This document shows, in pieces, positions 8,855 through 17,598 of a stretch of 59,610 nt of DNA; positions within the stretch are counted from its first letter, which is position 1, and every line of letters begins with the position of its first letter. Under the pieces are notes generated by a model. The model did not search any database. It saw only the letters and a program-made list of their open reading frames with translations, and was not told where the DNA came from. Source of the stretch: Acidobacteriota bacterium. Its GTDB lineage: Bacteria > Acidobacteriota > Terriglobia > 20CM-2-55-15. The DNA lies in the NCBI GenBank assembly GCA_003223875.1, contig QHWY01000098.1, positions 1 to 59,610 on the forward strand, in the 5' to 3' direction. The position numbers and the translations under genes are program-made.

Positions 8855-10629
8855 TACTTCTCGGTAATCTGAATCACCGCTGAATTGTTTGCCGGCTCGA
8901 CGCAGAGCGTCTCGGCTTTGTTCGAGGCGGGATGCTGTCGTTGCCAGCACGTGCCCGCTGCACTCCATTTATAGGCTGGCAACGCTTCCGCGTAGAACTT
9001 GCGCAATTCAGCGGCGCTGGCTCTTATGGCTACTGTGATGCGATCCGGCGGACCTGCCTTGATTTCGGCTTTCGAACCTTTCGGAGTGGGCACCGCCATC
9101 GACCGTACCGTCGCGGCAGCGCCAAGTAGGAACTTGCCGTAGTGTGGAAGCTTGGCTTCTGCGGCGATCCGGGCGACCTCGGCTTCAGCGGCAGCGTCAG
9201 CGGCTCGATCGCGTTCGGTGATCTTGGGAACACTGATCGTGATGTTCTGAATGATAGAAGACCGCTCCACTTCAGCACCTTTCAAGTAGAGCGAGCCGAC
9301 GTCTTTGATATTGGTCATTTTTTCGAGCGGACTGTTCGGCATGGCTAAAAAGTCGGCCACTTTTCCGGTTGCGATGACGCCATGATCGTTATCGCCCAAA
9401 AAAGCCGCCGGCACGGACGTGGCCGCCTTGATAACATCCATCGGCTGGATGCCGGCTTCGACCATCGTGATCATTTCACGCAGCTCGAAATAGCCGGGAT
9501 ACGTATCGGGTGAGCCGCTGTTGGTGCCGAGGACAATCCTCACGCCGCCGTCGGCCATCTTCTTCAGATTCTTCATTGCCGTGGCATATTGTTGCCGAAG
9601 AGCGCCGAGTTCCGGATTTCTCTTGAATTTGTTCATCGTGACCGGGTCGGCTAGATAAGCCGAGAGCTGTGCCGGATAGACTTCGCGCATCGTCTGCTCG
9701 CCTAGCCAGTTTGGCTTATCCGCATACTCGAACTTTGCTTCAGCACTCGTTAAAGCAGGCGCTAGGAAAACATTCTTTTCCTTCATTGCCGACACCAATT
9801 GGTCGTCGACATCACGGTCACGGATACTGCTGACGAATCCGTCGATCCCCGCCTTTACCAAATCTTTGGCATCCGCCAGATCGAAAACTTCGGCAACAAT
9901 TTTTAAATTGCGCTTGTGTGCTTCGTCGATAGCTGCGGCATAAGCGTCGGATTTGAGCTTTGCTCCTTTGCCATTGTCGTCATCGATCCAAAGCTTAATG
10001 ACATCGACTTTCTTCTCCGCTTGCTCCGACACGGCTTTGCGAGCGTCTGCAGCAGTGGCAACCGGAATGGGGATATTACCAAGTCCGGCAGGCCCGCCGC
10101 CTCTGGCCACAATTCCCCTTCCGGACGTGTACAGGCGAGCTCCATTGGCTTTGCCCTGGCGCTGCTCGTTTTTGATTTGCATGGCGAGGTCACCGTCGTC
10201 GGTTCCGCCGGTGAGAACGCCCATGATGCCGTAATAAGCGTAGCGATCGAGATCGGCCATCACAGAATCGTGGTTGTAATTCTTCGGGCCATACGACGGT
10301 CCGTTGCTGAGGCCCGGCTGTGCTTGAAGATTAAAGAAGACCGGGGTTAAGGTGCGGCCAGTCAGGTCGATGCGCCCGGAACCCTTCGGCGGGGTCACCT
10401 CGCCCTTTTTGCCGAGCGCCGTAAACTTTCCATTGGAGACGATGAACGTTGCCTCCTCGATGACCGGACTCCCGTCACCTGGAATCACACGAGCACCGAA
10501 ATAAAAAGTGATGTCGGACGTGGCTTGCTGTTTCTTGTCGCTCTTGCTGTCACTGCCCGATTCGGATGAACAACCCGCCAGAAAGCTCACCAGCATGGCC
10601 ACCATCAACGATTTCGTATACCGTTTCAT
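8854..10629 (-). CDS. Amidohydrolase-like lipoprotein, metal ligands apparently lost
   Basis: A 591-residue lipoprotein with signal MKRYTKSLMVAMLVSFLAGC; the lipobox Cys is followed by a Ser/Asp/Lys-rich linker. The fold is that of imidazolonepropionase-like amidohydrolases (DLTGRTLTP opening, VIKLW, VLGTNSG, GKVADFLAM). Yet positions that normally bind metal are changed: the HxH after the opening strand reads NLQAQ, the next His site reads AEVFDL, the AHS site reads VSS, and the final Asp of LGTDTG is Asn. It may be a non-catalytic binding protein. An extra C-terminal domain of about 100 residues follows. The ATG at 10629 has AGGAG 8 nt upstream; the upstream extension lacks a site. Confidence 0.8.
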   Translation of the reverse strand: MKRYTKSLMVAMLVSFLAGCSSESGSDSKSDKKQQATSDITFYFGARVIPGDGSPVIEEATFIVSNGKFTALGKKGEVTPPKGSGRIDLTGRTLTPVFFNLQAQPGLSNGPSYGPKNYNHDSVMADLDRYAYYGIMGVLTGGTDDGDLAMQIKNEQRQGKANGARLYTSGRGIVARGGGPAGLGNIPIPVATAADARKAVSEQAEKKVDVIKLWIDDDNGKGAKLKSDAYAAAIDEAHKRNLKIVAEVFDLADAKDLVKAGIDGFVSSIRDRDVDDQLVSAMKEKNVFLAPALTSAEAKFEYADKPNWLGEQTMREVYPAQLSAYLADPVTMNKFKRNPELGALRQQYATAMKNLKKMADGGVRIVLGTNSGSPDTYPGYFELREMITMVEAGIQPMDVIKAATSVPAAFLGDNDHGVIATGKVADFLAMPNSPLEKMTNIKDVGSLYLKGAEVERSSIIQNITISVPKITERDRAADAAAEAEVARIAAEAKLPHYGKFLLGAAATVRSMAVPTPKGSKAEIKAGPPDRITVAIRASAAELRKFYAEALPAYKWSAAGTCWQRQHPASNKAETLCVEPANNSAVIQITEK

Positions 10630-10711
10630 CGAAGAAACTCCTACAAAGGAATAGTGTCCTTCAGCGGGCGGAATTTTAACACACGCTTGCACATTTGACA
10701 GGTTTAGGCAC

Positions 10712-10776
10712 TGAAGCGGCGGTCTATCGTTGAGGCTGCGCGCCTTCGCGCTTGCGCTTCGCGGACCGCCGCTACA
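10712..10776. repeat. Single REP with second palindrome in its loop, locus 2
   Basis: Arms GCGGCGGTC and GACCGCCGC flank a loop of about 36 nt occupied by the GAGGCTGCGC-family palindrome. The right end, CTACA, reads TGTAG on the minus strand and supplies the TAG stop of the acyl-CoA synthetase gene. Confidence 0.85.
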
Positions 10777-12580
10777 GCGCGTAAAGCTGGTCGATAGCGG
10801 CGCGATACTTTCGTTCGATCGTGAAACGACGGATTTTCAGCGTCGGCGTGAGCTCTCCCCCGTCGATGCTGAATTCCTTGTCGAGGAAGGCAAGTTTCTT
10901 GATTTTTTCAAAGTCGGACAAGTCTTGAGTGTGTTGTTCGATCTCGTTCATCGCGAGATCATAGATCTCCGGCTTACTAATCAATTCGGCGTGGGTTTCG
11001 AATGAAATGCCGTGGGCAAGCGCGTACGCGGCGAGTGCCGCGTAGTTAGGCGCAATCAGAGCGGAGATGAATTTCCTACGGTCGCCGACGAGGACGACAT
11101 TTTCGAAGTATGGAATCAGTTTCAGCCGATTTTCGATCGGCTGTGGAGCGATGTTCTTGCCGGCAGAGGTGACAATCAAGTCTTTTTTGCGATCGGTGAT
11201 CCGGAGAAAACCGTCGGGATCAATCTCACCTACATCACCCGTGTGAAACCATCCTCCCTCCAGAGCCTCTGCCGTTTCCTGCGGCATCTTGTAATACCCC
11301 TTCATGACGTTGGGACCGCGCACGAGAATTTCACCGTCTTCCGCAACGCGTATCTCCTGGTCGCCGACAACACGGCCAACGGAGCCGATGCGCGCGGAGT
11401 CTGGCCCGTTCAGAGTGACAACCGGGGACGTTTCCGTTAGTCCGTATCCTTCGTAAACCGGTAGTCCGACGGCCCAAAAGAATTCGGCGACCTCTCGTTC
11501 CAAGGCCGCGCCGCCCGAAATAAAGAATCGCAGCCGCCCGCCGAGCCGCTCACGAATCGCTCGAAATACGATACGGTCGGCAACACGGTGGGTGATTGAC
11601 TTCCGGTTTCTCCGAACATCAGCGCGCGCTATGCGCAGTGCCTGATTGAAAAGTACACGCCGGACAGCCGGCCCCCGAGAGACCTGCGAGAGAACGCGGG
11701 CGTACACCTTCTCAAAGAACCGTGGTACGCCCGCAGCAAACGTTGGCCGTACGGCCGCCATGTCATCGATGACCGAAGCGATACTCTCGGCATAGGCGAT
11801 AGTGCTACCGGCGTAGAATGAGGCGTAGTCGACGTGACGCTGGAAGATGTGCGACAGCGGCAGGAATGACAAGCCGACGTCTGCAGGCTGGAGAGGCAAT
11901 CTCTGGCTCGTAGCGAGCACGTCAGAAATCAAGTTGCGATGCGTCAGCATCGCTCCTTTCGGCACACCAGTAGTACCTGAGGTGTAAATGATCGTAGCGA
12001 CTTGGTCGCCATCAATGGCGCACGCCTTGCGCCGGAACTCGCGAGGGCACTGTTCCATGGACCGTCTGCCCATTTCATATAAGGCATCGAAGTGCATAAC
12101 TTGGGGGTTACAAATGGGCTCAAACGACACGACGTAACGTATGGGTAGCCGATGGCGGATCGACAAAACCTTTTCCAGTAGCTCTGCGGTTGATATAAAA
12201 ATCAGTTCCGGTTCGCAATCGCGGATCAGCACCTCAACCTGAGGCGCAGACAGCGTCGGATAAATGGGGACCGTAATCGCACCGATTGAAAGCCCCGCGT
12301 AATCAGCGACGGCCCATTCCAGGCGGTTTTCCGACATGATGGCGATACGATCGCCTGGATTTATACCGAGCCCCTCGAGCGCCAAAGAAAGCTCCTCCAC
12401 GCGTAGAAGGAACTCCTCTGTCGATACATTGACCCACTGGCCGCTTCTTTTGAACTTGAAAGCGTCGGACTTTCGACGCCAGTCTGCGGAGTGGAGCAAC
12501 AAACCGGGAACTGTACAAAAGCCGGCGGAAGCTGTTGCCTTAGCATCTTTTATCAGAATTCCGCCGTCTTCATTTAACAT
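10772..12580 (-). CDS. Long-chain acyl-CoA synthetase (AMP-forming)
   Basis: ANL-superfamily ligase activating long-chain fatty acids to acyl-CoA through an acyl-adenylate. The P-loop-like motif IIYTSGTTGVPKGAMLTH is near residues 195-212. YEGYGLTETSPVVTLNG is the A5 motif, followed by GWFHTGDVGEIDPDGFL and the hinge ITDRKKDLIVTSAGKNIAP. At 602 residues it matches the FadD15/FAA type. The stop codon TAG lies inside a REP element: the last codons read into TGTAGCGGCGGTCC, so a REP insertion probably set the C-terminus. The gene diverges from gcvT across only 43 nt, with a TATAAC-like box just upstream of the ATG. Confidence 0.92.
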   Translation of the reverse strand: MLNEDGGILIKDAKATASAGFCTVPGLLLHSADWRRKSDAFKFKRSGQWVNVSTEEFLLRVEELSLALEGLGINPGDRIAIMSENRLEWAVADYAGLSIGAITVPIYPTLSAPQVEVLIRDCEPELIFISTAELLEKVLSIRHRLPIRYVVSFEPICNPQVMHFDALYEMGRRSMEQCPREFRRKACAIDGDQVATIIYTSGTTGVPKGAMLTHRNLISDVLATSQRLPLQPADVGLSFLPLSHIFQRHVDYASFYAGSTIAYAESIASVIDDMAAVRPTFAAGVPRFFEKVYARVLSQVSRGPAVRRVLFNQALRIARADVRRNRKSITHRVADRIVFRAIRERLGGRLRFFISGGAALEREVAEFFWAVGLPVYEGYGLTETSPVVTLNGPDSARIGSVGRVVGDQEIRVAEDGEILVRGPNVMKGYYKMPQETAEALEGGWFHTGDVGEIDPDGFLRITDRKKDLIVTSAGKNIAPQPIENRLKLIPYFENVVLVGDRRKFISALIAPNYAALAAYALAHGISFETHAELISKPEIYDLAMNEIEQHTQDLSDFEKIKKLAFLDKEFSIDGGELTPTLKIRRFTIERKYRAAIDQLYAL

Positions 12581-12623
12581 GGTTATACCGACGTCTTAGA
12601 CGCGTCTACGGAGGTACAAGTCA

Positions 12624-13727
12624 GTGTCCGCCTCTAAACGAACTCCCCTTTACGCTGTGCATAAGGCGTTGGGTGCACGTCTGATTCCATTTGGTGGATG
12701 GGAAATGCCCGTTGAATACAGCGGCATCGCGAAAGAGCACACAGCGGTGCGGACCGTGGCGGGCCTGTTTGATGTAAGCCACATGGGAGAGTTTGAGATT
12801 CGCGGCCGTGAAGCGCTGGACTTGATTCAGTCCGTCACGACCAACGACGCTGCGAAGCTAATGGATGGACAGGCTCAGTATTCGGCGATCGCGTACCCTC
12901 ACGGCACCGTCGTTGATGACGTGCTCCTCTACCGCCATCGGGGGGATCATTTCATGATGGTTGTCAACGCGGCTAACGTCAGCAAGGATTTCGAGTGGAT
13001 CACCTCGCATAATCGGTCGGATGCGACAGTCGATAATATCAGCGACGACGTGACGCTACTTGCTCTGCAAGGACCGAAGGCGATCGATATTCTGCAGCCG
13101 CTGACAAATGTTCGGCTTGCCGAAATCAGGTACTACCATTTCGCTGTTGCGAAAATCCTGAACGTGGATGCAATCATATCCCGCACCGGCTACACTGGTG
13201 AGGACGGTTTTGAATTGTACTTCTCTCAAAAACATTCCGAACCGGTTTGGAATAGCATACTTGAGGCCGGCATCCCGTCGGGATTGGTAGCAGCGGGGCT
13301 AGGCGCGCGGAACACACTGCGCCTGGAGGCTAGGATGCTTCTGTACGGCAACGATATGGACGGGACCACGACATTGCTGGAGGCCGGTCTGGGATCGATC
13401 GTGAAATTCGAAAAAGGAGAATTCATCGGGCGTGATGCTTTATTGAAACAAAAGCAGGATGGCGTAAAACGCAGGCTCATCGGCTTTGAAATGGTGGGCC
13501 GCGAAATTGCACGCGATCATTATCCGGTTTTCATCGATGGACAGGAAGCCGGCCACGTCACAAGCGGATCGCCCTCAATTACGCTAAAGAAGAACATCGG
13601 CTTGGCGTACTTGCCCGCCGAGCGGGCCGCGATCGTGTCCTGGTGCGGAGCAAGATGTCAGAAGCAAAGGTCGTACGAACGCCTTTCTATAAGCGCACGG
13701 GAGGATAACTGTAGGGGCGGTCTATGA
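12624..13727 (+). CDS. gcvT: Glycine cleavage T-protein (aminomethyltransferase), frameshifted near the C-terminus
   Basis: Tetrahydrofolate-dependent aminomethyltransferase of the glycine cleavage system; it releases ammonia and transfers the methylene group from H-protein to THF. The GTG start has GGAGG upstream. Residues 1-337 follow the family (FGGWEMPVEYSG, FDVSHMGE, SRTGYTGEDGFE). After LAYLPAERAA, near 13628-13634, the frame departs from the family. The expected ending (SKMSEAKVVRTPFYKR) is encoded in another forward frame, closing at TAA 13706-13708. One missing base near the run GGCCGCGATCG explains this, whether as a real mutation or a sequence error. As read, the protein has 367 residues with an aberrant tail running into a REP. 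Confidence 0.92.
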   Translation: MSASKRTPLYAVHKALGARLIPFGGWEMPVEYSGIAKEHTAVRTVAGLFDVSHMGEFEIRGREALDLIQSVTTNDAAKLMDGQAQYSAIAYPHGTVVDDVLLYRHRGDHFMMVVNAANVSKDFEWITSHNRSDATVDNISDDVTLLALQGPKAIDILQPLTNVRLAEIRYYHFAVAKILNVDAIISRTGYTGEDGFELYFSQKHSEPVWNSILEAGIPSGLVAAGLGARNTLRLEARMLLYGNDMDGTTTLLEAGLGSIVKFEKGEFIGRDALLKQKQDGVKRRLIGFEMVGREIARDHYPVFIDGQEAGHVTSGSPSITLKKNIGLAYLPAERAAIVSWCGARCQKQRSYERLSISAREDNCRGGL

Positions 13728-13816
13728 CCGCCCCTGGCGCCGAGAAAACGGATCGCCGGCGGTCCGCGAAGCGCAAGCGCGAAGGCGCGCAGCCTCGACG
13801 ATAGACCGCCGCTACA
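13710..13816. repeat. REP pair with loop insertion, locus 3
   Basis: Left REP TGTAGGGGCGGTCTATGACC with matching stem, a diverged linker (GCGCCGAGAAAACGGATCGC), and a right REP whose loop is filled by the GAGGCTGCGC-family palindrome in reverse (13763-13799). It lies between gcvT and gcvH, starting 2 nt after the conserved out-of-frame gcvT stop. Confidence 0.88.
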
Positions 13817-13829
13817 GTGGAAGAGACAC

Positions 13830-14216
13830 ATGAGTCCAGATGATTTGCTTTATACCAAAGAGCATGAGTGGCTACGGATTGCGGGTGACGGCGGGACAGT
13901 CGGCATTACCGATCACGCGCAGAAAGAGCTCGGCGACATCGTCTATGTCGAATTACCCAAGGCCGGCACGAAATTTGATTCCGGCGAAACCTTCGGCAGT
14001 GTGGAGTCGGTCAAAGCCGTTTCGGAGCTCTATATTCCCGTCTCGGCCGAAATCATCGAGGTAAACGACGATCTCGGATCAGCGCCCGAGAAAATTAATG
14101 AAGATCCGTACGGCGCGGGATGGATGATCCGCATTCGTTTGCTCAACAAGAACGAAACAGCTGATCTCATGTCCGCTGAGGAATACGACGAGTACACCAG
14201 CGAAGAAAAAGAGTAG
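13830..14216 (+). CDS. gcvH: Glycine cleavage H-protein (lipoyl carrier)
   Basis: Lipoylated shuttle that carries the aminomethyl intermediate between the P, T and L proteins. The lipoyl-lysine is K62 in GSVESVKAVSELY, preceded by the GDIVYVELP strand. At 128 residues it is full length. It sits in the order T-H-PA-PB, separated from gcvT by a REP pair and from gcvPA by 10 nt. L-protein (dihydrolipoamide dehydrogenase) and lipoate synthesis genes are not in the window and must come from elsewhere. Confidence 0.95.
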   Translation: MSPDDLLYTKEHEWLRIAGDGGTVGITDHAQKELGDIVYVELPKAGTKFDSGETFGSVESVKAVSELYIPVSAEIIEVNDDLGSAPEKINEDPYGAGWMIRIRLLNKNETADLMSAEEYDEYTSEEKE

Positions 14217-14226
14217 CCGCCCATAG

Positions 14227-15543
14227 ATGAGATACATCCCGAACTCGCAAGCGGACCGCCAACGGATGCTGGCCGAGATTGGCGTCGATTCGATGGAACA
14301 GCTTTTCTCCGGCATTCCCGAAAAATTGCGGCTTCGCCGGTTTCTGGACCTTCCGAGAGCTCTCAGCGAGCCGGAACTGTTGGAATACTTTCGGAAAAGA
14401 GCGTCCAAAAATGAAATCGATCCGGCGCTGTTTATTGGTGCCGGCATTTATCGGCATTACATCCCCATCATCATCGATGCATTGATATCGCGATCAGAGT
14501 TCTATACCGCATACACGCCCTATCAGGCAGAAATCGCCCAGGGCACCTTGCAGGCAATCTTCGAGTTTCAAACCTACATCGCGCAGTTGACCGGAATGGA
14601 CGTCGCCAACGCCTCCCTTTATGACGGCAGTACGGGTCTCGCAGAAGCCGTGCTGATGGGCCAGCGCATCACTCGCAAACACAAGTTTCTGGTAGCCCGG
14701 ACGGTTCATCCGGAGTACCTAGCTGTCGTGGACACTTACGTAAAAAACCTGGGCATCCAGGTGGAGTTCATCGACTATACGGCTGACGGCCGCCTGGATC
14801 TCGAACAGCTGGAGAGAAAACTGGATACCAACACTGCCGCCGTGGTTGTCCAATCACCCAATTTTTTTGGAACAATCGAACGAACGCACGTCATCGCAGA
14901 GATTGCGCACAAGCGCGCAGCGCTCTCGATAACGAATATCTGCGAAGCAATTTCTCTGGGCATTCTCAAGCCCGCCGGTGAGGACCACTCGGAGGCGCGA
15001 ACGGCCGATATCATCGTTGGAGAAGTGCAATCCTTTGGCGTTCCGCCCAGCTTTGGCGGTCCGCATGTGGGCTTTCTTGCCACTCGCGATAAATATGTGC
15101 GGCAAATGCCGGGGCGGCTCGTTGGAATGGGAAAAGATTTTTCCGGACGCCGCGGTTTTGTGCTCACGTTATCCACTCGCGAGCAACATATTCGCCGCGA
15201 GAAAGCCACATCGAACATCTGTACGAACCAATCGCTTTGCGCACTGATGGCGACAATCTACCTCGCAACCGTCGGCCCAAAAGGTCTGCGTGAGATCTGC
15301 GAGCACAATGTTTTGAAAACTGAATACGCGGTGACCCAGATTCGACAGCGCACGAAACATCGAGTTCTCTTCGCCGCTCCGCGATTCAACGAGTTCGTGG
15401 TGCAGCCGGCTGACAGTCGCCAGTTTCCCGGACTGCCCCTCTCGCGCTTCTACCCGGAACTCGGCAACGCCCGTCTCCTCTGCGTCACGGAGATCAACTC
15501 TCGCGAGCAAATCGACGCCATGGTCAGAAGCCTCGCTTCATGA
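14227..15543 (+). CDS. gcvPA: Glycine dehydrogenase (decarboxylating) subunit 1
   Basis: N-terminal half of the split P-protein, which with subunit 2 forms the PLP enzyme that decarboxylates glycine and loads H-protein. The start (MRYIPNSQADRQRMLAEIGV) and blocks such as YTPYQAEIAQGTLQAIFEFQT and GGPHVGFLA are standard. At 438 residues it is a typical GcvPA; it lacks the PLP lysine, which is in GcvPB. It overlaps gcvPB by 4 nt (ATGA), so the two are translationally coupled. Split P-proteins occur in Firmicutes, Thermotogae, Acidobacteria and others, whereas proteobacteria mostly have a single chain. Confidence 0.94.
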   Translation: MRYIPNSQADRQRMLAEIGVDSMEQLFSGIPEKLRLRRFLDLPRALSEPELLEYFRKRASKNEIDPALFIGAGIYRHYIPIIIDALISRSEFYTAYTPYQAEIAQGTLQAIFEFQTYIAQLTGMDVANASLYDGSTGLAEAVLMGQRITRKHKFLVARTVHPEYLAVVDTYVKNLGIQVEFIDYTADGRLDLEQLERKLDTNTAAVVVQSPNFFGTIERTHVIAEIAHKRAALSITNICEAISLGILKPAGEDHSEARTADIIVGEVQSFGVPPSFGGPHVGFLATRDKYVRQMPGRLVGMGKDFSGRRGFVLTLSTREQHIRREKATSNICTNQSLCALMATIYLATVGPKGLREICEHNVLKTEYAVTQIRQRTKHRVLFAAPRFNEFVVQPADSRQFPGLPLSRFYPELGNARLLCVTEINSREQIDAMVRSLAS

Positions 15544-17030
15544 GCAAGCCAGAACGCACGTCAACACACTTCTCAATGAACGAGTCGCTGCTATTCGAAG
15601 AGGGTTCGCCTGGGCGTTGCGCCTTCGATCTTCCTCAATTGGACGTGCCACGTAAAGAGATGAGCGAACTGATGGATCCGGAGCTCTTGCGAAGTGAGAT
15701 CCCCGGCATGCCCGAGCTGAGTGAGGTCGATGTGATCCGTCATTTCACTCGGCTTTCATCCTGGAACTACCACATTGACCTCGGCTTGTATCCGCTAGGC
15801 TCCTGCACAATGAAGTACAACCCGAAGATCAACGAAAGGATGGCGCGGCTGGAAGGTTTTGCGCTCGCGCATCCATATTTGCCGGGCGAGATGATCCAGG
15901 GAGCCCTGGAAGTGCAAAAGACGCTGGAGAATTGCCTCGCGCAAATCAGCGGTATGGATGCGGTGACCCTGCAGCCTGCGGCAGGCGCTCATGGGGAATT
16001 GACAGGCATCCTGATGGTTCGCGCTTATCATCAGTCGCGGGGGAATCCGCGAAAGAAGATTCTCATCCCCGACTCCGCTCACGGCACCAATCCCGCGAGC
16101 GCAGCCATCGCGGGTTACGTCGTGGAAAGCGTTCCTTCAAACAATCGCGGCACTATCGACAGCGGCGAACTACGAAAACTCGTGAACGACGACGTGGCTG
16201 CGATCATGATTACGAATCCCAACACTCTGGGTATTTTTGAAAGTGAGATTGCCGGCATTGCGGAGTCTGTTCATGCGCATGGTGCGCTTGTGTATATGGA
16301 TGGCGCGAACCTGAATGCGATGATGGGGATAACGCGGCCCGGAGATTTCGGCATCGACGTCCTTCATATCAACCTGCATAAGACCTTCACGACTCCCCAC
16401 GGCGGAGGGGGACCGGGATCGGGGCCTGTCGCGGTAAAGAAAGTTCTCGAGCCGTTTCTGCCTTATCCGGTTATCCAGAGCAATGCCAACGGCAGCTACA
16501 GCTTCAACTACGACCGTCCGCACTCCATCGGGAAGGTCAAGGCGTACAACGGCCAGTTTGGCATGCACGTGCGCGCGCTGTGCTACATCCTTGCTAATGG
16601 AGCGGAGGGGTTGAAAGAAGTCTCTGAAGTGGCGGTCCTCAATGCAAACTACATCCGTTCGAAGTTGAAGGACGCCTATGCGCTGGCGTATGACTCGCCG
16701 TCGCTGCACGAGGTCGTCTTTTCAGACCGCCTCCAGGCCCGAAAGGACGTACACGTTTGGGACATTGCAAAGCGGCTTATGGACTACGGCTTCCATCCCC
16801 CGACAGTCTCGTTTCCTCTTATCGTTCCCGGCGCTATCATGATCGAACCCACAGAAACCGAAAGCAAACAAGAGCTAGACGCCTTTATTGAGGCCATGCT
16901 CGCGATCGAGAAAGAAGCAGAACAAAATCCGGAGCTCGTTAAGTCCGCCCCCCATACGACGCGGGTTGGCCGCATCGACGAGGCCGCGGCAGCCCGAAAA
17001 CCGGTTCTCCGCTGGCGCGCAGGAGGATGA
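15540..17030 (+). CDS. gcvPB: Glycine dehydrogenase (decarboxylating) subunit 2
   Basis: Catalytic half of the split P-protein. The PLP-binding lysine lies in HINLHKTFTTPHGGGGPGSGP-like context (the Lys of LHKTF, about residue 281), preceded by the cofactor-contact block SAHGTNPASAA. At 496 residues it matches GcvPB. It starts inside the last codons of gcvPA. A REP sequence begins 13 nt after its stop, marking the left border of the RAYT unit. With Tdh/Kbl at 43.8-46.2 kb it can complete threonine to glycine to one-carbon flow. Confidence 0.94.
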   Translation: MSKPERTSTHFSMNESLLFEEGSPGRCAFDLPQLDVPRKEMSELMDPELLRSEIPGMPELSEVDVIRHFTRLSSWNYHIDLGLYPLGSCTMKYNPKINERMARLEGFALAHPYLPGEMIQGALEVQKTLENCLAQISGMDAVTLQPAAGAHGELTGILMVRAYHQSRGNPRKKILIPDSAHGTNPASAAIAGYVVESVPSNNRGTIDSGELRKLVNDDVAAIMITNPNTLGIFESEIAGIAESVHAHGALVYMDGANLNAMMGITRPGDFGIDVLHINLHKTFTTPHGGGGPGSGPVAVKKVLEPFLPYPVIQSNANGSYSFNYDRPHSIGKVKAYNGQFGMHVRALCYILANGAEGLKEVSEVAVLNANYIRSKLKDAYALAYDSPSLHEVVFSDRLQARKDVHVWDIAKRLMDYGFHPPTVSFPLIVPGAIMIEPTETESKQELDAFIEAMLAIEKEAEQNPELVKSAPHTTRVGRIDEAAAARKPVLRWRAGG

Positions 17031-17042
17031 GATTATCCCCAT

Positions 17043-17067
17043 TGTAGCGGCGGTCTATGACCGCCGG
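17043..17067. repeat. REP, left border of the RAYT unit
   Basis: TGTAGC followed by stem GGCGGTC-TAT-GACCGCC and the start of the usual linker (GGCGATGT). It is in inverted orientation to the REP at 17547-17571, so the transposase gene lies between two converging REPs. Confidence 0.88.
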
Positions 17068-17078
17068 CGATGTTCGGA

Positions 17079-17534
17079 TCACCGAGAAAACTCCAACGCG
17101 TAAACTTCTCCCTGGAATTCCCATATGTCGGCACTAGCAACAAGGCCGGCACGCACGGGATTATGCCTGACGTATTCCCACTTTTGTACGTACGCTTCAT
17201 CGCTTCGCAGAACGTGATCAAAGAAACCTTTTTGCCAATGGGGAGAAGCGATGTTGTTTGAGCGGAGGCACTTTGAAAGCGTGTTTTTAAGCGACTTGAC
17301 CCAAACGGAGACACTTATGGCTTCGGCTGAGAAGGCCGCGAAAAGATGTATATGATCCGGCATAAGGACATATTGGCCAACAGTGACGCCGTGGTGAATG
17401 GCGTTTTTGCCGAAATCTTTAAAAGCGGTGTGTACCAAATCGTTTGCAAACAGGCGCTTTCGATCGTGTGACACTAAGGTCAAGTAGTAGACAGGACAAT
17501 CCTTATACGTCCACGCAAGCCGCTTCAATCTCAT
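17079..17534 (-). CDS. REP-associated tyrosine transposase (RAYT, Y1/HUH family)
   Basis: Single-strand DNA nuclease related to IS200/IS605 TnpA that recognises REP hairpins. The 151 residues show strand YYLTLVSHDRKRLF, the HUH-type motif MPDHIHLF (H61, H63), WQKGFFDHVLRSDEAY and the RAYT signature YVRHNPVRAGLV; Y115 or Y121 is the likely nucleophile. The ATG at 17534 is chosen because codons further upstream come from the REP itself. The gene sits precisely between two inverted REPs of the family found at many sites in this window, as expected for a REP-RAYT pair. RAYTs are usually single-copy, vertically kept 'domesticated' genes rather than active insertion sequences. The left end reads 12 nt from the REP. 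Confidence 0.9.
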   Translation of the reverse strand: MRLKRLAWTYKDCPVYYLTLVSHDRKRLFANDLVHTAFKDFGKNAIHHGVTVGQYVLMPDHIHLFAAFSAEAISVSVWVKSLKNTLSKCLRSNNIASPHWQKGFFDHVLRSDEAYVQKWEYVRHNPVRAGLVASADIWEFQGEVYALEFSR

Positions 17535-17546
17535 GCCTTGACATCG

Positions 17547-17571
17547 CCGGCGGTCATAGACCGCCGCTACA
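17547..17571. repeat. REP, right border of the RAYT unit
   Basis: Mirror REP with stem GGCGGTC-ATA-GACCGCC ending CTACA, preceded by the other half of the linker (ACATCGCC). It lies 12 nt upstream of the RAYT start. Confidence 0.88.
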
Positions 17572-17598
17572 GTTAAAGCCGCGCGAGCGGGCAAATCG

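Noticed and set aside
12581..12623. Glycine riboswitch upstream of gcvT
   Set aside because: The divergent gap is only 43 nt, too short for the aptamer, and no characteristic helices are seen.
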